64,000 bases of DNA from Marinobacterium iners DSM 11526 (GCF_900107855.1 NZ_FNRJ01000014.1:45505-109504); one strand, 5' to 3'; positions 1 to 13,071 are shown, numbered from the stretch's first letter. Notes: generated by a model not told the origin, from the sequence alone. A program made the numbers and translations.

Positions 1-1384
1 CCGAAGCCGTGCCCACCAATACAGGCCGGTTATGTTCGCGGCAATGGCGAATTTCCTTGACGATCGCCTGATATTTCTCCTCGATGGTGAGGAACACGAT
101 GTCATTGTAGTCCTTACGCTGCACCGGACGGTTGGTGGGAATAACCACCACATCAAGGCCGTAGATCTGACGCAGTTCGAACGCTTCAGTATCGGCCGTA
201 CCGGTCATGCCAGACAGCTTTTCATACAGACGGAAGTAGTTCTGGAAGGTGGTTGAAGCCAGTGTCTGGCTTTCCATCTGGATCTGAACGCCTTCTTTCG
301 CTTCAACAGCCTGATGCAACCCTTCAGACCAGCGACGCCCAGGCATGATACGGCCGGTATGCTCGTCAACGATGACGATCTGGCCGTTCTGAATAATGTA
401 GTCCTTGTCACGCTGAAACAGATAGTGGGCTCGCAGTGCGGCCAGCACATGGTGCAACAGGTTCAGGTTTTGCGGCGCATACAGGCTTTCACCTTCGTTA
501 AGCATGCCGTGTTCGATCAGAAGATCTTCCACCAGCTGATGGCCGGCTTCGGTCAGCTCGACCGTGCGGTTTTTCTCATCAACCGCAAAATGCTCATCGA
601 CAACCTGTTCAGTATCTTTCGGATCCAGCTCACCATGGAACTGCTGCAGATTGGGGATCAGCTGATTGATCTTCTGATAGGTGGCTGAGCTGTCTTCCGC
701 CGGCCCTGAAATGATCAGAGGGGTACGCGCCTCATCGATCAGGATGGAGTCAACTTCATCGACAACCGCGAAGCAGAAGTCACGCTGCACCTTGTCAGCA
801 AGACTGAACGCCATATTGTCGCGCAGGTAGTCAAAGCCGAATTCGTTGTTGGTACCGTAAGTGATGTCACAGGCATAGGCTGCACGCTTGGATTCCGGGT
901 CTTGCCCGGAGCGCACGACACCAACGCTCAGACCAAGGGATTCGTACAGCGGGCGCATCCAGTCGGCATCACGCTGGGCCAGGTAGTCGTTCACGGTGAC
1001 AACATGCACGCCACGCTGAGGTAAGGCGTTAAGGTAAACGGCCAGGGTGGCGACCAGCGTCTTGCCCTCACCGGTCTTCATCTCGGCCACTTTGCCTTCA
1101 TGCAGTGCCAGACCACCGATCAGCTGGACATCAAAGTGCCTCATGCCCATCACACGCTTGGAGGCTTCCCGCACAGCGGCAAAGGCTTCGGGCAGGACCT
1201 TGTCCAGCGGCTCCGCCTGTTCCAGACGCTTCCTGAACTCAACTGTCTTGCCTTTCAACTCGTCATCGGAGAGCGCCTCAAAGGCCTCCTCCAGCGTGTT
1301 GATCTGCTTGACGATCTTGCCAAGGCGCTTCAGTTCGCGCTCGTTTTTACTTCCCAGAATCTTCTTGAACAGTGAGGTCAGCAT
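1..1384 (-). CDS. secA: SecA preprotein translocase ATPase, N-terminal 461 residues (cut by window edge)
   Basis: This is the motor ATPase that pushes unfolded preproteins through SecYEG at the inner membrane. The reading frame opens at an ATG (1382-1384) with the typical start [20 protein letters not shown] and stays open to the window edge, so about half of the usual ~900 residues is visible. The Walker A motif MKTGEGKT is at residues 102-109 and the DEVD Walker B box at 209-212, the same numbering as in E. coli SecA. The visible part covers nucleotide-binding domain 1 and the preprotein cross-linking domain. It follows lpxC, as in other gammaproteobacteria, but no secM-like arrest-peptide gene lies in the 214-nt gap and a terminator separates the two genes. 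SecA therefore probably has its own promoter and no SecM control. Confidence 0.97.
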   Translation of the reverse strand, partial: MLTSLFKKILGSKNERELKRLGKIVKQINTLEEAFEALSDDELKGKTVEFRKRLEQAEPLDKVLPEAFAAVREASKRVMGMRHFDVQLIGGLALHEGKVAEMKTGEGKTLVATLAVYLNALPQRGVHVVTVNDYLAQRDADWMRPLYESLGLSVGVVRSGQDPESKRAAYACDITYGTNNEFGFDYLRDNMAFSLADKVQRDFCFAVVDEVDSILIDEARTPLIISGPAEDSSATYQKINQLIPNLQQFHGELDPKDTEQVVDEHFAVDEKNRTVELTEAGHQLVEDLLIEHGMLNEGESLYAPQNLNLLHHVLAALRAHYLFQRDKDYIIQNGQIVIVDEHTGRIMPGRRWSEGLHQAVEAKEGVQIQMESQTLASTTFQNYFRLYEKLSGMTGTADTEAFELRQIYGLDVVVIPTNRPVQRKDYNDIVFLTIEEKYQAIVKEIRHCREHNRPVLVGTAS

Positions 1385-1553
1385 AATTCGACTTTTAACC
1401 GGTTGAATGCAAAGAGGCGGGAGTAAGCCCGGAGATCCTTTGCCTGAAAAAATGGATACGACATTGTACCTGTATTGGGGCAGATAGTTGAATGTCAATG
1501 CGATACAAATTTGACTTGGTGCCGGAACAACAAAAACCGGCCCTGAAAACGAC

Positions 1554-1576
1554 AAAACCGGCACTGGGCCGGCTTT
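1554..1576 (-). terminator. Rho-independent terminator after lpxC
   Basis: Read on the minus strand, this is CCGGC, a five-base loop, GCCGG and then a T run; flanking A-T pairs extend the stem. It lies 22 nt past the lpxC stop codon and would separate the dcw/lpxC transcript from secA. Confidence 0.7.
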
Positions 1577-1598
1577 GCTGGTCAGCGGTAGCGAGCGA

Positions 1599-2513
1599 TC
1601 AACCCGCTGCAACCGGACGATGATAGGAAATAGGGGCAGCCTGTTCCTGGCCTTCAAAAGTAACCAGCTCCCAGGCATCTTCGGTTGCCAGCAGTTCACG
1701 CAGCAACATGTTGTTCAGGTAATGACCGGACTTGTACCCGTAGAACTCGCCAATCAGGCTTTTGCCCAACAGGTAGAGATCACCGATTGCATCCAGCACC
1801 TTGTGTTTGACGAACTCGTCTTCGTAGCGCAGACCGTCTTCATTCAGGATTTTGAAGTCATCAACCACGATGGCATTCTCGAAGCTTCCACCGAGTACCA
1901 GGTTCTGCGAGCGCAGATATTCGATATCGCGCATAAAACCAAAGGTGCGCGCCCGGCTGACTTCCTTCACGAAGGAGGTGCTGGAGAAGTCCAGTACTGC
2001 TTCCATGTTTCGGTTGGCAAAAGCCGGGTGATCGAATTCAATGCAGAAGCCCACCTTGAAGCCATCAAAAGGACGGAAGGTTGCGGTTTTGCCTTCGTTG
2101 CTGACGGTTACTTCCTTCTTGATGCGAATGAACTGCTTCGGGGCATTTTGCTCTTCGATGCCGGCAGACTGAACCAGGAATACGAAGGGAGCTGCACTGC
2201 CATCCATGATGGGAACTTCTTCAGCACTCAGTTCTACAAGGGCGTTGTCAATACCAAGCCCTGCCAATGCCGACAGAAGATGCTCGACCGTCGCAACACG
2301 GATGCCATCACGCGCCAGGTTGGTCGAAAGCGTCGTATCGGCTACGTTATCAGCACGAGCCTCGATCTCGAAAACAGGATCCAGGTCAACTCGTCGAAAC
2401 ACGATGCCAGTATTGACCGGCGCCGGCTTCAGCGTCAGGTACACCTTCTGGCCGGTATGCAGACCGATGCCGGTGGCCTTGATGCTGTTCTTGAGAGTGC
2501 GCTGTTTGATCAT
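1599..2513 (-). CDS. lpxC: UDP-3-O-acyl-N-acetylglucosamine deacetylase
   Basis: LpxC is the zinc-dependent deacetylase that performs the committed step of lipid A synthesis in the cytoplasm. The predicted protein has 304 residues (E. coli 305). The zinc and catalytic residues can be placed: His78 in TVEHL, His237 and Asp241 in HKVLDAIGD, and the general-acid His264 in KSGH. I chose the ATG at 2511-2513 because it gives the family start MIKQRTLKN; an in-frame TTG four codons upstream (2525) is open but adds non-conserved residues. It sits 95 nt after ftsZ at the end of the dcw cluster, and a candidate promoter lies in that gap, so it may be partly transcribed on its own. Confidence 0.97.
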   Translation of the reverse strand: MIKQRTLKNSIKATGIGLHTGQKVYLTLKPAPVNTGIVFRRVDLDPVFEIEARADNVADTTLSTNLARDGIRVATVEHLLSALAGLGIDNALVELSAEEVPIMDGSAAPFVFLVQSAGIEEQNAPKQFIRIKKEVTVSNEGKTATFRPFDGFKVGFCIEFDHPAFANRNMEAVLDFSSTSFVKEVSRARTFGFMRDIEYLRSQNLVLGGSFENAIVVDDFKILNEDGLRYEDEFVKHKVLDAIGDLYLLGKSLIGEFYGYKSGHYLNNMLLRELLATEDAWELVTFEGQEQAAPISYHRPVAAG

Positions 2514-2533
2514 CCGCTTCGCCAACCTAAAAT

Positions 2534-2562
2534 GTTACAAAAATATCAGGAAATTCTAACAA
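2534..2562 (-). promoter_or_regulatory. candidate lpxC promoter
   Basis: On the minus strand, TTGTTA (2557-2562) and TGTAAC (2534-2539) are 17 nt apart and end about 20 nt before the lpxC start. The match to sigma70 boxes is moderate and the gap is short, so this is a prediction only. Confidence 0.35.
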
Positions 2563-2608
2563 ACAAGTGACACCTTCATCAATCTAAAGGTTCTCACCTG
2601 CCTGTTTT

Positions 2609-3790
2609 CTAATCAGCCTGACGCCGCAGAAATGTCGGGATATCCAGACTTCCGTAGTCATCCCGACGCCCGCTCTGGTCAACGCCGGAATCCTGCTGAG
2701 GCTTGTCCAGCAGCGCTTCCTCGCGCTGACGACGCAGGATGGTCGGCAGCTCGATTTCATCCAGATTGAGCGATCCATCCTGTTTGCGACTGGTCGGCGC
2801 ATTGCCCTGAACCACTTTCATCGACTGATTGCGCGCACGATCAAGTCCTGTGGCAACGACAGTTACCTTGATTTCATCGCCCAGAGACGGATCAATAACG
2901 GTACCGACCACAATGGTGGCATCTTCATCGGCGTACTGCTCGACGATGTTACCCACCTCGGTAAATTCACCCAGACTCAGATCTTCGCCTGCCGCGATGT
3001 TGACCAGAATACCACTGGCACCACGCAGGTCGATATCTTCCAGCAGCGGGCTGCGAATGGCGGCTTCGGCGGCCTCTTCGGCACGATTGTCACCACGCGC
3101 AACCGCACTGCCCATCATCGCCATGCCCATTTCAGACATAACGGTTCGCACGTCGGCAAAGTCGACGTTAATCATGCCCGGACGGGTAATCAGGTCGGCA
3201 ATCCCCTGTACGGCGCCCTTAAGCACATCGTTGGCTGCACTGAACGCATTGACCAGACTGCAGTTTTTACCCAGCACCTGCATCAGCTTCTCATTCGGAA
3301 TAATAATCAGGGAGTCGACCGCATCACGCAGCTCACTGATGCCCTCTTCCGCAATTTTCATCCGCTTGCGGCCCTCGAACGGGAACGGTCGGGTGACCAC
3401 TGCCACGGTCAGAATACCCAGTTCGCGGGCGACCTCGGCCACAATGGGTGCGGCACCGGTTCCGGTCCCTCCGCCCATGCCGGCAGTAATGAATACCATA
3501 TCAGCCCCGGCCAGTGTTTCAGCGATCCTCTCGCGATCCTCGATCGCCGCCTGGCGGCCAATATCCGGGTTGGCGCCTGCACCCAGCCCTTTGGTCAGCT
3601 CACCGCCGATATGCAGCGCCGTACGGGCAGCATTACGGCTCAGTGCCTGAGCATCGGTATTGGCACAGATGAACTCGACACCTTCAACCTCTTTGTTGAC
3701 CATATACTGTACGGCGTTGCCACCACCGCCACCGACACCGATAACCTTAATCAGCGCACTCTGCGTAACACTTTCAACCAGTTCAAACAT
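2609..3790 (-). CDS. ftsZ: Cell division GTPase FtsZ
   Basis: FtsZ is the tubulin-like GTPase that polymerises into the Z ring and recruits the divisome. The protein has 393 residues. The tubulin signature GGGTGTG is at residues 106-112, the T7 synergy loop NVDFADV is at 208-214, and a variable linker leads to the conserved C-terminal peptide DIPTFLRRQAD, which binds FtsA and ZipA. A strong Shine-Dalgarno sequence, AAGGAGG, precedes the ATG at 3788-3790. It is downstream of ftsA with a gap of about 70 nt. Nothing is missing or unusual. Confidence 0.99.
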   Translation of the reverse strand: MFELVESVTQSALIKVIGVGGGGGNAVQYMVNKEVEGVEFICANTDAQALSRNAARTALHIGGELTKGLGAGANPDIGRQAAIEDRERIAETLAGADMVFITAGMGGGTGTGAAPIVAEVARELGILTVAVVTRPFPFEGRKRMKIAEEGISELRDAVDSLIIIPNEKLMQVLGKNCSLVNAFSAANDVLKGAVQGIADLITRPGMINVDFADVRTVMSEMGMAMMGSAVARGDNRAEEAAEAAIRSPLLEDIDLRGASGILVNIAAGEDLSLGEFTEVGNIVEQYADEDATIVVGTVIDPSLGDEIKVTVVATGLDRARNQSMKVVQGNAPTSRKQDGSLNLDEIELPTILRRQREEALLDKPQQDSGVDQSGRRDDYGSLDIPTFLRRQAD

Positions 3791-3861
3791 GTTTTCCTCC
3801 TTACCGGGCGCCTGCCACTACCTTCCGGCACTACCGGCAACTGCATTAATGAATTTCGCTC

Positions 3862-5136
3862 TTAGAAGTTGCCCTGCAACCATTCCTTGAACCGTTTCAG
3901 ATACACACCCGGATTAGGTCTGGGCATGCGCGGACGTTCCTGCGGTACCGCAACCAGCTCAGTGCCAGTCTCTGCGGCGATGGGTGCCATCGGCACCTCA
4001 TGATCCTGTTTGGCGTAGTGCAGCAAGCCAATGCTGGTGGCATAGATCGGGTTGCTAAGCTGAGCCTCCAGCCCCCGAATGCCTTGCGGTCTGGCCAACC
4101 GTACCGGCATGTGGAAAATTTCTTCCGCCAGCTCCACGGCACCTTCCATCTTGGCGGTGCCACCGGTCAGCACGATGCCGGCTGCCACCAGATCCTCAAA
4201 GCCACTGCGACGCAGTTCGGCCTGAATCAATGTGAACAACTCTTCGTACCGCGGCTCAACCACTTCAGCCAGCGCCTGGCGGGACAGATCCCGTGCGGGG
4301 CGGTCACCCACACTGGGCACCTTGATCATTTCGTCCGCATGGGCAAGCTGAGCCAGTGCACAGGCGTATTTGATCTTGATCTGCTCCGCATGCTGAGTCG
4401 GCGTGCGCAGCGCCATGGCGATATCGTTGGTTACCTGATCACCGGCAATCGGAATAACCGCCGTATGGCGAATCGAGCCGCCAGTAAAGACAGCGATGTC
4501 GGTAGTGCCACCACCGATATCGACGATACAGACGCCCAGATCCTTCTCGTCATCGGTCAAGACCGCATAGCTGGATGCCAGCTGCTCCAGCACGACGGCG
4601 TCCACCTCAAGGCCGCAGCGGCGGATGCATTTTTCAATATTCTGAATCGCGTTGATCGCCCCCGTAACGAGGTGCACCTTGGCCTCCAGCCGCACGCCCG
4701 ACATTCCCAGTGGCTCTTTGATCCCTTCCTGATTATCGATCAGATACTCCTGCGGCAGGATATGGATGATTTTCTGATCCGCTGGGATGGCCACGGCACG
4801 CGCTGCATCAATCACGCGTTCAAGATCATAGTCTGACACTTCGCGATCACGCACGGCCACGATGCCATGGGAGTTCAGGCTGCTGATGTGACTGCCGGCG
4901 ATTCCCACCGTGACCCCGTGGACCTTGCAGCCGGCCATCAGTTCAGCCTCTTCCACGGCACGCTGGATCGAGCTGACAGTTGATTCAATATTGACCACTA
5001 CACCACGCTTCAACCCGCGTGAAGGCTGGGAACCGACGCCAACGATCTCGATTGTGCCCTGTGGGGTCATTTCGCCCACCAGACACACCACCTTCGAGGT
5101 GCCGATATCGAGTGCGACGATCATGTTACCTGCCAT
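3862..5136 (-). CDS. ftsA: Cell division protein FtsA
   Basis: FtsA is the actin-like ATPase that tethers FtsZ to the membrane. The chosen ATG (5134-5136) gives 424 residues starting MAGNMIVALDIGTSK, close to the Pseudomonas protein, with AAGGGCG as Shine-Dalgarno. The frame is open 20 codons further upstream into ftsQ, but those residues are not conserved. ATPase motifs are visible as ALDIGTSK (phosphate 1), VDIGGGTTD (phosphate 2) and VLTGGTAKMEG (adenosine). The C-terminus, VYLKRFKEWLQGNF, is the amphipathic membrane-targeting helix. It starts 7 nt after the ftsQ stop, which suggests coupled translation. Confidence 0.98.
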   Translation of the reverse strand: MAGNMIVALDIGTSKVVCLVGEMTPQGTIEIVGVGSQPSRGLKRGVVVNIESTVSSIQRAVEEAELMAGCKVHGVTVGIAGSHISSLNSHGIVAVRDREVSDYDLERVIDAARAVAIPADQKIIHILPQEYLIDNQEGIKEPLGMSGVRLEAKVHLVTGAINAIQNIEKCIRRCGLEVDAVVLEQLASSYAVLTDDEKDLGVCIVDIGGGTTDIAVFTGGSIRHTAVIPIAGDQVTNDIAMALRTPTQHAEQIKIKYACALAQLAHADEMIKVPSVGDRPARDLSRQALAEVVEPRYEELFTLIQAELRRSGFEDLVAAGIVLTGGTAKMEGAVELAEEIFHMPVRLARPQGIRGLEAQLSNPIYATSIGLLHYAKQDHEVPMAPIAAETGTELVAVPQERPRMPRPNPGVYLKRFKEWLQGNF

Positions 5137-5143
5137 ATCGCCC

Positions 5144-5902
5144 TTAACCTGCATTATCCTGTCCTGCTCCTGCGCGCCAGCTAACGGCCACGCCATTGGT
5201 ATATCGAATATCGATCTGCTCTATCTGCCCCGCCTTTTCGGCCAGATTCTGGCGATAGATGCTTAAAAAACGTTTCAGCCGCGGTAGCAGTTGCTCACGG
5301 CCGGCAATAACGCGAATACCGTTATCCAGCTCCAGTGTCCAGGCACCACGCGTTTCCAGTGTCAGGCCCGTAAGTCGCAGCCCTTCACTGGAAAACATCC
5401 GGTTCAGGTCATGAAATTGCTGCATGATCCTGACCGTTTCATGGGCTGGCCCACTCAAACGTGGCAGCGCACGGTATTCCGGTTTCAGCTCGGGCCAGAA
5501 AATATCGCCCTGGTGGTTCAGAAGCCCCTTGTCACCCCAGCGGGCAACCGGCACCTCCTCTTCCAGTTGTACCTCCAGCGAAGGCGGCCACTGCCGTCTG
5601 ACACTGGCGCTGTGCACCCAGGGATCACCGATCAACTGCTCCTGAATCTGCTTCAGATCCAGCTGCAGCAGCGGACTGGTGAGGCCTCCGGCCAGTGTCT
5701 GTGCAAGCGCGGTTTTGTCCAGATGGCGTGTCGCCCCCGCCATACGGATCTCAGCTACCGGCTGATTCAGCCAGCCCCAGAGCTCACGCAGCGCCGAGCT
5801 GCCAATGCCGACAAACACCACCAGCAGCGTCAGCAACACAACACTGCGCCAGTAGCGATCCAGCCCCTGTTGTGTGTGTTGTTCGACACTGCTCCTGCTC
5901 AT
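5144..5902 (-). CDS. ftsQ: Cell division protein FtsQ
   Basis: FtsQ is a bitopic divisome protein that links cytoplasmic FtsA/FtsZ to periplasmic FtsL/FtsB. The ATG at 5900-5902, preceded by GGGAG, gives 252 residues starting MSRSSVEQHTQQ. A longer open frame (24 more codons) runs into ddlB and is rejected because it overlaps that gene's end. A short cytoplasmic tail is followed by one membrane helix around VVLLTLLVVFVGIGSSAL, then the POTRA and beta domains. The next gene, ftsA, follows after 7 nt. Confidence 0.95.
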   Translation of the reverse strand: MSRSSVEQHTQQGLDRYWRSVVLLTLLVVFVGIGSSALRELWGWLNQPVAEIRMAGATRHLDKTALAQTLAGGLTSPLLQLDLKQIQEQLIGDPWVHSASVRRQWPPSLEVQLEEEVPVARWGDKGLLNHQGDIFWPELKPEYRALPRLSGPAHETVRIMQQFHDLNRMFSSEGLRLTGLTLETRGAWTLELDNGIRVIAGREQLLPRLKRFLSIYRQNLAEKAGQIEQIDIRYTNGVAVSWRAGAGQDNAG

Positions 5903-5906
5903 GAGC

Positions 5907-8307
<2,401 letters not shown>

Positions 8308-8311
<4 letters not shown>

Positions 8312-9390
8312 TTCATAACCTCCAGACAGATTTCTGCCACTGTCGTGCTCGCCTCGGGACGGGCCTGCTCACGCGCACGCTCGGCCATCTGCAATAATTG
8401 TTCTCGACTGCCAAGTTCGCTCAGCAGAGCGGCCAACCGCTCCGGGTTCAACTCGGATTGCTGCACCACTCGCGCAGCACCGGCCTGTTCCAGATGCCGA
8501 GCATTGGCGGTCTGGTGGTCATCCACCGCATGGGGAAAAGGCACAAAAATGGCACCCAGACCGGCAATTTCGATTTCACTCACCGTGAGCGCGCCGGAGC
8601 GACACAGCACTAGATCTGCCCAACCGTAAGCCTTGTCCATACGATCAATAAACGGCACGACACTGGCCGTGACGCCCGCTTCGGCATAAGCCGCCGTGGT
8701 TGAGTCCAGGTGACGCTTGCCGGTTTGATGCCAGACTTCCGGGCGCTGTTCCTGTGGCAGCAGCGCCAATGCCCTGGGCAACATCTCATTGATCGCCAGC
8801 GCGCCCAGACTGCCTCCCACTACCAGCAGACGCAACGGACCTTCACGGCCGGCAAAGCGTTCGACCGGCGGCGCCAGCTCAAGAATTGGTCCGCGTACCG
8901 GATTGCCGGTGGTGATAGCATCCCCGCGCCCGGCAAAGGCCTGCGGAAAGGCCTGCAATACTTTGCTCGCCAAACGTGCCAGTGTGCGGTTGGTCATGCC
9001 CGGAATCGCATTCTGCTCATGCACCACAACCGGAACGCGTAACAGCCATGCCGCCAGACCACCCGGGCCTGAAGCAAAACCGCCCATACCCAGCACGACA
9101 TCCGGCTTGGCGCGGTGTAACACGCCCAGCGCCTGCCCAAGCGCACGGGCAAGACGGAAGGGTGCCAGAAGCAGGCTTAACCGCCCCTTGCCACGCAGCC
9201 CCGTTACTGAAATTCTGTACAGCGGGATGCCGGACTTGGGCACAATTTCGTTCTCGATACCAACCTGACTGCCCAGCCATTCGACCACAACACCTCGCTG
9301 ACGCAGAATATCGGCCGTTGCCAGCGCCGGAAATACGTGACCTCCGGTACCACCTGCCATGATCAATACCTTGCGTGAGGTGTCACTCAT
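8308..9390 (-). CDS. murG: UDP-GlcNAc--undecaprenyl-PP-MurNAc-pentapeptide GlcNAc transferase
   Basis: MurG converts lipid I to lipid II on the cytoplasmic face of the inner membrane. It belongs to the GT-B glycosyltransferases. The ATG at 9388-9390 overlaps the ftsW stop (ATGA) and has GGAGGAG upstream, giving 360 residues. The glycine-rich loop GGTGGH is at residues 13-18. [10 protein letters not shown], the second glycine loop [12 protein letters not shown] and the C-terminal [11 protein letters not shown], where UDP-GlcNAc contacts lie, follow. An upstream extension of 25 codons into ftsW is unlikely. Confidence 0.98.
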
Positions 9391-10613
9391 GCTGGTCGCT
9401 CCTCCAGTTTCAGTATTCGCCGTACCAGTGGCAATTCGCGTGGTACCTTCTTCAGCTGCTGACACTTGAGTTCGTAATCAACGCGCAGCACGATCGCGAT
9501 CATCCCGGCACAAACCAGCAAACTGGACCCACCGTAACTGAGCAATGGAAGCGTCAGCCCCTTGGTGGGCAGGGCTCCCACGTTAACGCCGATATTGATC
9601 AGCGCCTGACCGGCAATGATGAAACCGAAGCCATACACCATATAAGCCCTGAAGAACTGCTGCATTTTTTCAGCACGACGACCAATGATAAAAATCCTGG
9701 CCACCAGCAACACATAAAGCGCCACTACAATCAGTGCCCCCAGCAACCCCAACTCTTCCGCCAGTACCGAGTAGACAAAGTCAGTATGCGCCTCGGGCAG
9801 GTAAAACAGCTTCTGCACACTGTTGCCCAACCCGGTACCAAACCAGTCGCCCCGTCCAAAGGCGATCTGCGCCTGCGACAGCTGATAGCCGCTGCCATAA
9901 GGGTCAGCCCAGGGGTCGGTAAAACTTTTCAGGCGCTCAAGCCGGTAGGGCTGAGCAAAGGCCAGCAATCCAACCAGCAGGCCGGCTGACACTACAACCA
10001 CCAGCAGCTGCATGAACCGCATGCCGCCCAGAAACACCATGCCGGCTACGGTGCCGACGAGTACAACCAGTGCACCGTAGTCTGGCTCCATAAGCAGGGC
10101 CACACCGTAAAAACCCATCGGAATGGCCGGCTTAACCACGCCCCACCAGCCGCTGCGGACTTCCGCCAAACGCCTGACAAGGTAACCGCTGATGAAAATC
10201 ACCATGCACGCCTTGGCGATTTCGGAGGCCTGAATATTGATAGGCCCCACGCCGATCCAGCGCCGCGAACCATTCACTTCACGGCCAATACCGGGAATCA
10301 ACACCAGTATTAGAAACGCGAGACCGATCAGCAGCAGCACACCACTGTATTTTTCCCAGGCTCTGACCGGCACCATCAGCGCCAGGGTGCCACTCACCAA
10401 TGCAACCAGCAGAAACCCGCCATGGCGCAGGATGAAATGACCCGGTGAACCAAAATCGCGCGCCGCCACATCCATGGACGCGGACGTAATCATCACCAGC
10501 CCGGTCAGCATCAAGGCAAGTGTGCTTACCAACAGCAAGGGGTCCAACGGCGCCACTCCTGCTGGCACTTGCAGCCTGGCGGGGATCTGAATGGATGGCA
10601 GCGCCAGTCTCAT
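9387..10613 (-). CDS. ftsW: Lipid II polymerase FtsW (SEDS family)
   Basis: FtsW is the SEDS-family septal peptidoglycan glycosyltransferase that works with FtsI. The protein has 408 residues and is dominated by about ten hydrophobic helices. The family signature near the C-terminus, PLLSYGGSSLLVCAGMIAI, is intact, as is the extracellular region around GRGDWFGTGLGNSVQKLFYLP. The ATG overlaps the murD stop by four bases. The gene lies between murD and murG, the standard dcw position, which distinguishes it from RodA. Confidence 0.97.
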   Translation of the reverse strand: MRLALPSIQIPARLQVPAGVAPLDPLLLVSTLALMLTGLVMITSASMDVAARDFGSPGHFILRHGGFLLVALVSGTLALMVPVRAWEKYSGVLLLIGLAFLILVLIPGIGREVNGSRRWIGVGPINIQASEIAKACMVIFISGYLVRRLAEVRSGWWGVVKPAIPMGFYGVALLMEPDYGALVVLVGTVAGMVFLGGMRFMQLLVVVVSAGLLVGLLAFAQPYRLERLKSFTDPWADPYGSGYQLSQAQIAFGRGDWFGTGLGNSVQKLFYLPEAHTDFVYSVLAEELGLLGALIVVALYVLLVARIFIIGRRAEKMQQFFRAYMVYGFGFIIAGQALINIGVNVGALPTKGLTLPLLSYGGSSLLVCAGMIAIVLRVDYELKCQQLKKVPRELPLVRRILKLEERPA

Positions 10614-11959
10614 GACAGCCCCTCCACCGCCTGAATGAACATCTGCCCACGCTCGCTGTAACCCGAAAACATGTCGAAGCTGGCACAGGCTGGCGACAGC
10701 AGTACCACATCACCCGGACGGGCAAGCTCCGCTGCACACTGCACCGCTTCCGCCATGCTGCCGGCAAAATGATGCCGAGGCCCTTCAACCTCTGCCGCGA
10801 TCTGACTGGCATCTCGACCGATCAGTACCAGATCACGACTGTAGCGACGCAGCGGTGCGGCCAGTGACACAAAAGACTGGTCCTTGCCAACACCACCTGC
10901 AATCAGAATCAGACGAGCATCACCTTCCAGCGTAGCCCCCAACCCCTCCAGTGCCGCCAGCGTAGCGCCGACATTGGTACCCTTGGAGTCGTTGTAATAG
11001 CTTACACCCGCAACGTCCGCGACCCACTGGCAACGATGAGCAAGGCCCGCAAACTCCTGCAGTGCCCTGAGCGACGCGTCACGTGGAATATTGACCGCAT
11101 CCGCCAAGGCCAACGCCGCCAGACCATTGGCCAGATTGTGGCTGCCGCGAATTTTCAATGCCGAAGCTGGCAACAGTGGTTCAAGCCCACAGGCGAGCCA
11201 GGTTTCACCCTCATGATCCAGCAAGCCATAATCCTTGAGATCCGGTCGATTAAGACCAAAGCTGCGCAACTGCATCCCCTGGGCCAACAGGGGCTGAGTC
11301 AGCGGGTCCTCACGATTGGCAACCACGACAGCGGCGCCACGGTAGATTCGCTGCTTGGTCAGGGTATAGTCTTGCATGCCGTTGTAACGATCGAGATGAT
11401 CAGGGCTGACATTCAGAACGGTCGCTGCGGCTGCGCGCAGTTCATGCGTGGTTTCCAGCTGAAAACTGGACAGCTCAAGCACATACAGCTCAGCGGGGTC
11501 CTGCAGCAAATCCAGTGCCGGAGTACCGATATTCCCCCCCACACCCACCTTGATACCGGCTGCTGCAGCCATCTCACCTACCAGTGTGGTCACGGTACTT
11601 TTGGCATTGGAGCCGGTAATGGCCACGATGGGAGCCTTGGCTTCACGGCAGAACAGGTCGATATCACCCAGCAGCGGCACACCAGCCGCCACGACAGAAG
11701 CGATAACCGGATGCCGTTTGTCCACGCCCGGGCTGATGATCAGCTCGCCAGCCCGACCAAGCCAGTCGGCATCAAGCTCACCAAGACGAAGCTCTACAGA
11801 CGGAAACTCAGCACGAAAGGCATCAACCCCAGCCGGAGCCTCGCGGGTGTCGCAGACCGCAAAACGAAGCCCTCGCCGTTGCAGGTAGCGCGCACAGGAC
11901 AGCCCGGTCTGGCCCAGACCGATGATGATGCGCTGCTTGTCAGTCGTAATCAGACTCAC
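10610..11959 (-). CDS. murD: UDP-N-acetylmuramoylalanine--D-glutamate ligase
   Basis: MurD adds D-glutamate to UDP-MurNAc-L-Ala. The protein has 449 residues. The ATP-binding loop reads TGSNAKSTVTT, with Ala where E. coli has Gly, a variant I believe is also found in pseudomonads. LNVSPDHLDRY and YYNDSKGTNVGAT mark the central and C-terminal domains. The start is a GTG at 11957-11959 preceded by GGAGAGCAGG. It follows mraY after 25 nt and its end overlaps ftsW by four bases. Confidence 0.97.
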   Translation of the reverse strand: MSLITTDKQRIIIGLGQTGLSCARYLQRRGLRFAVCDTREAPAGVDAFRAEFPSVELRLGELDADWLGRAGELIISPGVDKRHPVIASVVAAGVPLLGDIDLFCREAKAPIVAITGSNAKSTVTTLVGEMAAAAGIKVGVGGNIGTPALDLLQDPAELYVLELSSFQLETTHELRAAAATVLNVSPDHLDRYNGMQDYTLTKQRIYRGAAVVVANREDPLTQPLLAQGMQLRSFGLNRPDLKDYGLLDHEGETWLACGLEPLLPASALKIRGSHNLANGLAALALADAVNIPRDASLRALQEFAGLAHRCQWVADVAGVSYYNDSKGTNVGATLAALEGLGATLEGDARLILIAGGVGKDQSFVSLAAPLRRYSRDLVLIGRDASQIAAEVEGPRHHFAGSMAEAVQCAAELARPGDVVLLSPACASFDMFSGYSERGQMFIQAVEGLS

Positions 11960-11984
11960 CCTGCTCTCCTGCTCGAAACTATCG

Positions 11985-13067
11985 TTAACGAATCTTCAAT
12001 GTCGCCAGACCAATCAACACCAGCACCACAGTGATGATCCAGAAACGCACGATGACCCGCGGTTCCGGCCAGCCCTTTAATTCAAAATGGTGATGGATCG
12101 GCGCCATGCGAAAAATACGCCGCCCGGTCAGCTTGAATGAAGCTACCTGCAGAATCACGGAGATGGTTTCCATCACGAACACCCCGCCCATGATCACCAG
12201 TACCAGCTCCTGCCGCACGATGACGGCAATCACCCCCAGAGCCGCACCCAGTGACAGGGCGCCTACGTCACCCATGAACACCTGAGCCGGGTAGGTGTTG
12301 AACCAAAGAAAGCCCAGACCGGCCCCAACAATGGCACCACAAAAGATGATCAACTCACCGGAGCCAGCCACGTATGGAATGTGCAGATAGTTGGCAAACT
12401 GAACGTGACCACTCAGATAGGCAAATACGGCCAGCGCCGCCGCCACCATCACCGTCGGCATGATCGCCAGGCCATCAAGGCCATCGGTCAGGTTGACCGC
12501 ATTGGAACTGCCCACAATGACGAAGTAGGTGAAGACAATGAAGAAAATCCCCATATCAATGGCGACATCCTTGAAAAACGGCAAAATCAGCTGGGTTTCC
12601 ACTGGTGACTGCGCCGTCATGTACAGCACTACGGCGGCACCCAGCCCGCCAATCGACTGCCAAAAATACTTCCAGCGTGCAGGCAAACCGCGTGGGTTCT
12701 TCTCGATCACCTTGCGCCAGTCATCCACCCAGCCGACGGCACCGAAGATCAGCGTTACAATCAACGTCACCCAGACATAGCGGCTGGTCAGATCGCTCCA
12801 CAGCAACGTACTGATGGCGATGGAGAGCAGAATCAGAGCCCCCCCCATGGTAGGCGTTCCCGCTTTGCTCAGATGTGATTGGGGGCCGTCAGAACGGATC
12901 GCCTGACCGATCTGTTTTTCCTTAAGGCGCGTAATCAACCAGGGACCCAGAAAGAGCGACAGGCCCAGAGCGGTCAGGATTCCCATGATGCCGCGCAGGG
13001 TGATGTAGCGGAACACCCCGAAGCCGGTATAAAACTGTGACAGGTATTCAGCGAGCAACAAAAGCAT
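11985..13067 (-). CDS. mraY: Phospho-MurNAc-pentapeptide transferase
   Basis: MraY transfers phospho-MurNAc-pentapeptide to undecaprenyl phosphate, making lipid I at the inner membrane. The protein has 360 residues, the same as in E. coli, with about ten membrane helices. The conserved aspartate-rich motifs are present: [20 protein letters not shown] and [12 protein letters not shown]. The histidine motif [11 protein letters not shown], characteristic of MraY, is near the C-terminus. The gene begins 4 nt after the murF stop. Confidence 0.98.
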   Translation of the reverse strand: MLLLLAEYLSQFYTGFGVFRYITLRGIMGILTALGLSLFLGPWLITRLKEKQIGQAIRSDGPQSHLSKAGTPTMGGALILLSIAISTLLWSDLTSRYVWVTLIVTLIFGAVGWVDDWRKVIEKNPRGLPARWKYFWQSIGGLGAAVVLYMTAQSPVETQLILPFFKDVAIDMGIFFIVFTYFVIVGSSNAVNLTDGLDGLAIMPTVMVAAALAVFAYLSGHVQFANYLHIPYVAGSGELIIFCGAIVGAGLGFLWFNTYPAQVFMGDVGALSLGAALGVIAVIVRQELVLVIMGGVFVMETISVILQVASFKLTGRRIFRMAPIHHHFELKGWPEPRVIVRFWIITVVLVLIGLATLKIR

Positions 13068-13071
13068 GGTT

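Noticed and set aside
2429..2525. TTG start of lpxC four codons upstream
   Set aside because: It adds residues not in the family and has a weaker context than ATG 2511-2513.
1575..2570. 331-codon open frame on the plus strand
   Set aside because: It is antisense to lpxC, which has all catalytic residues; the plus-strand translation has no recognisable domain.
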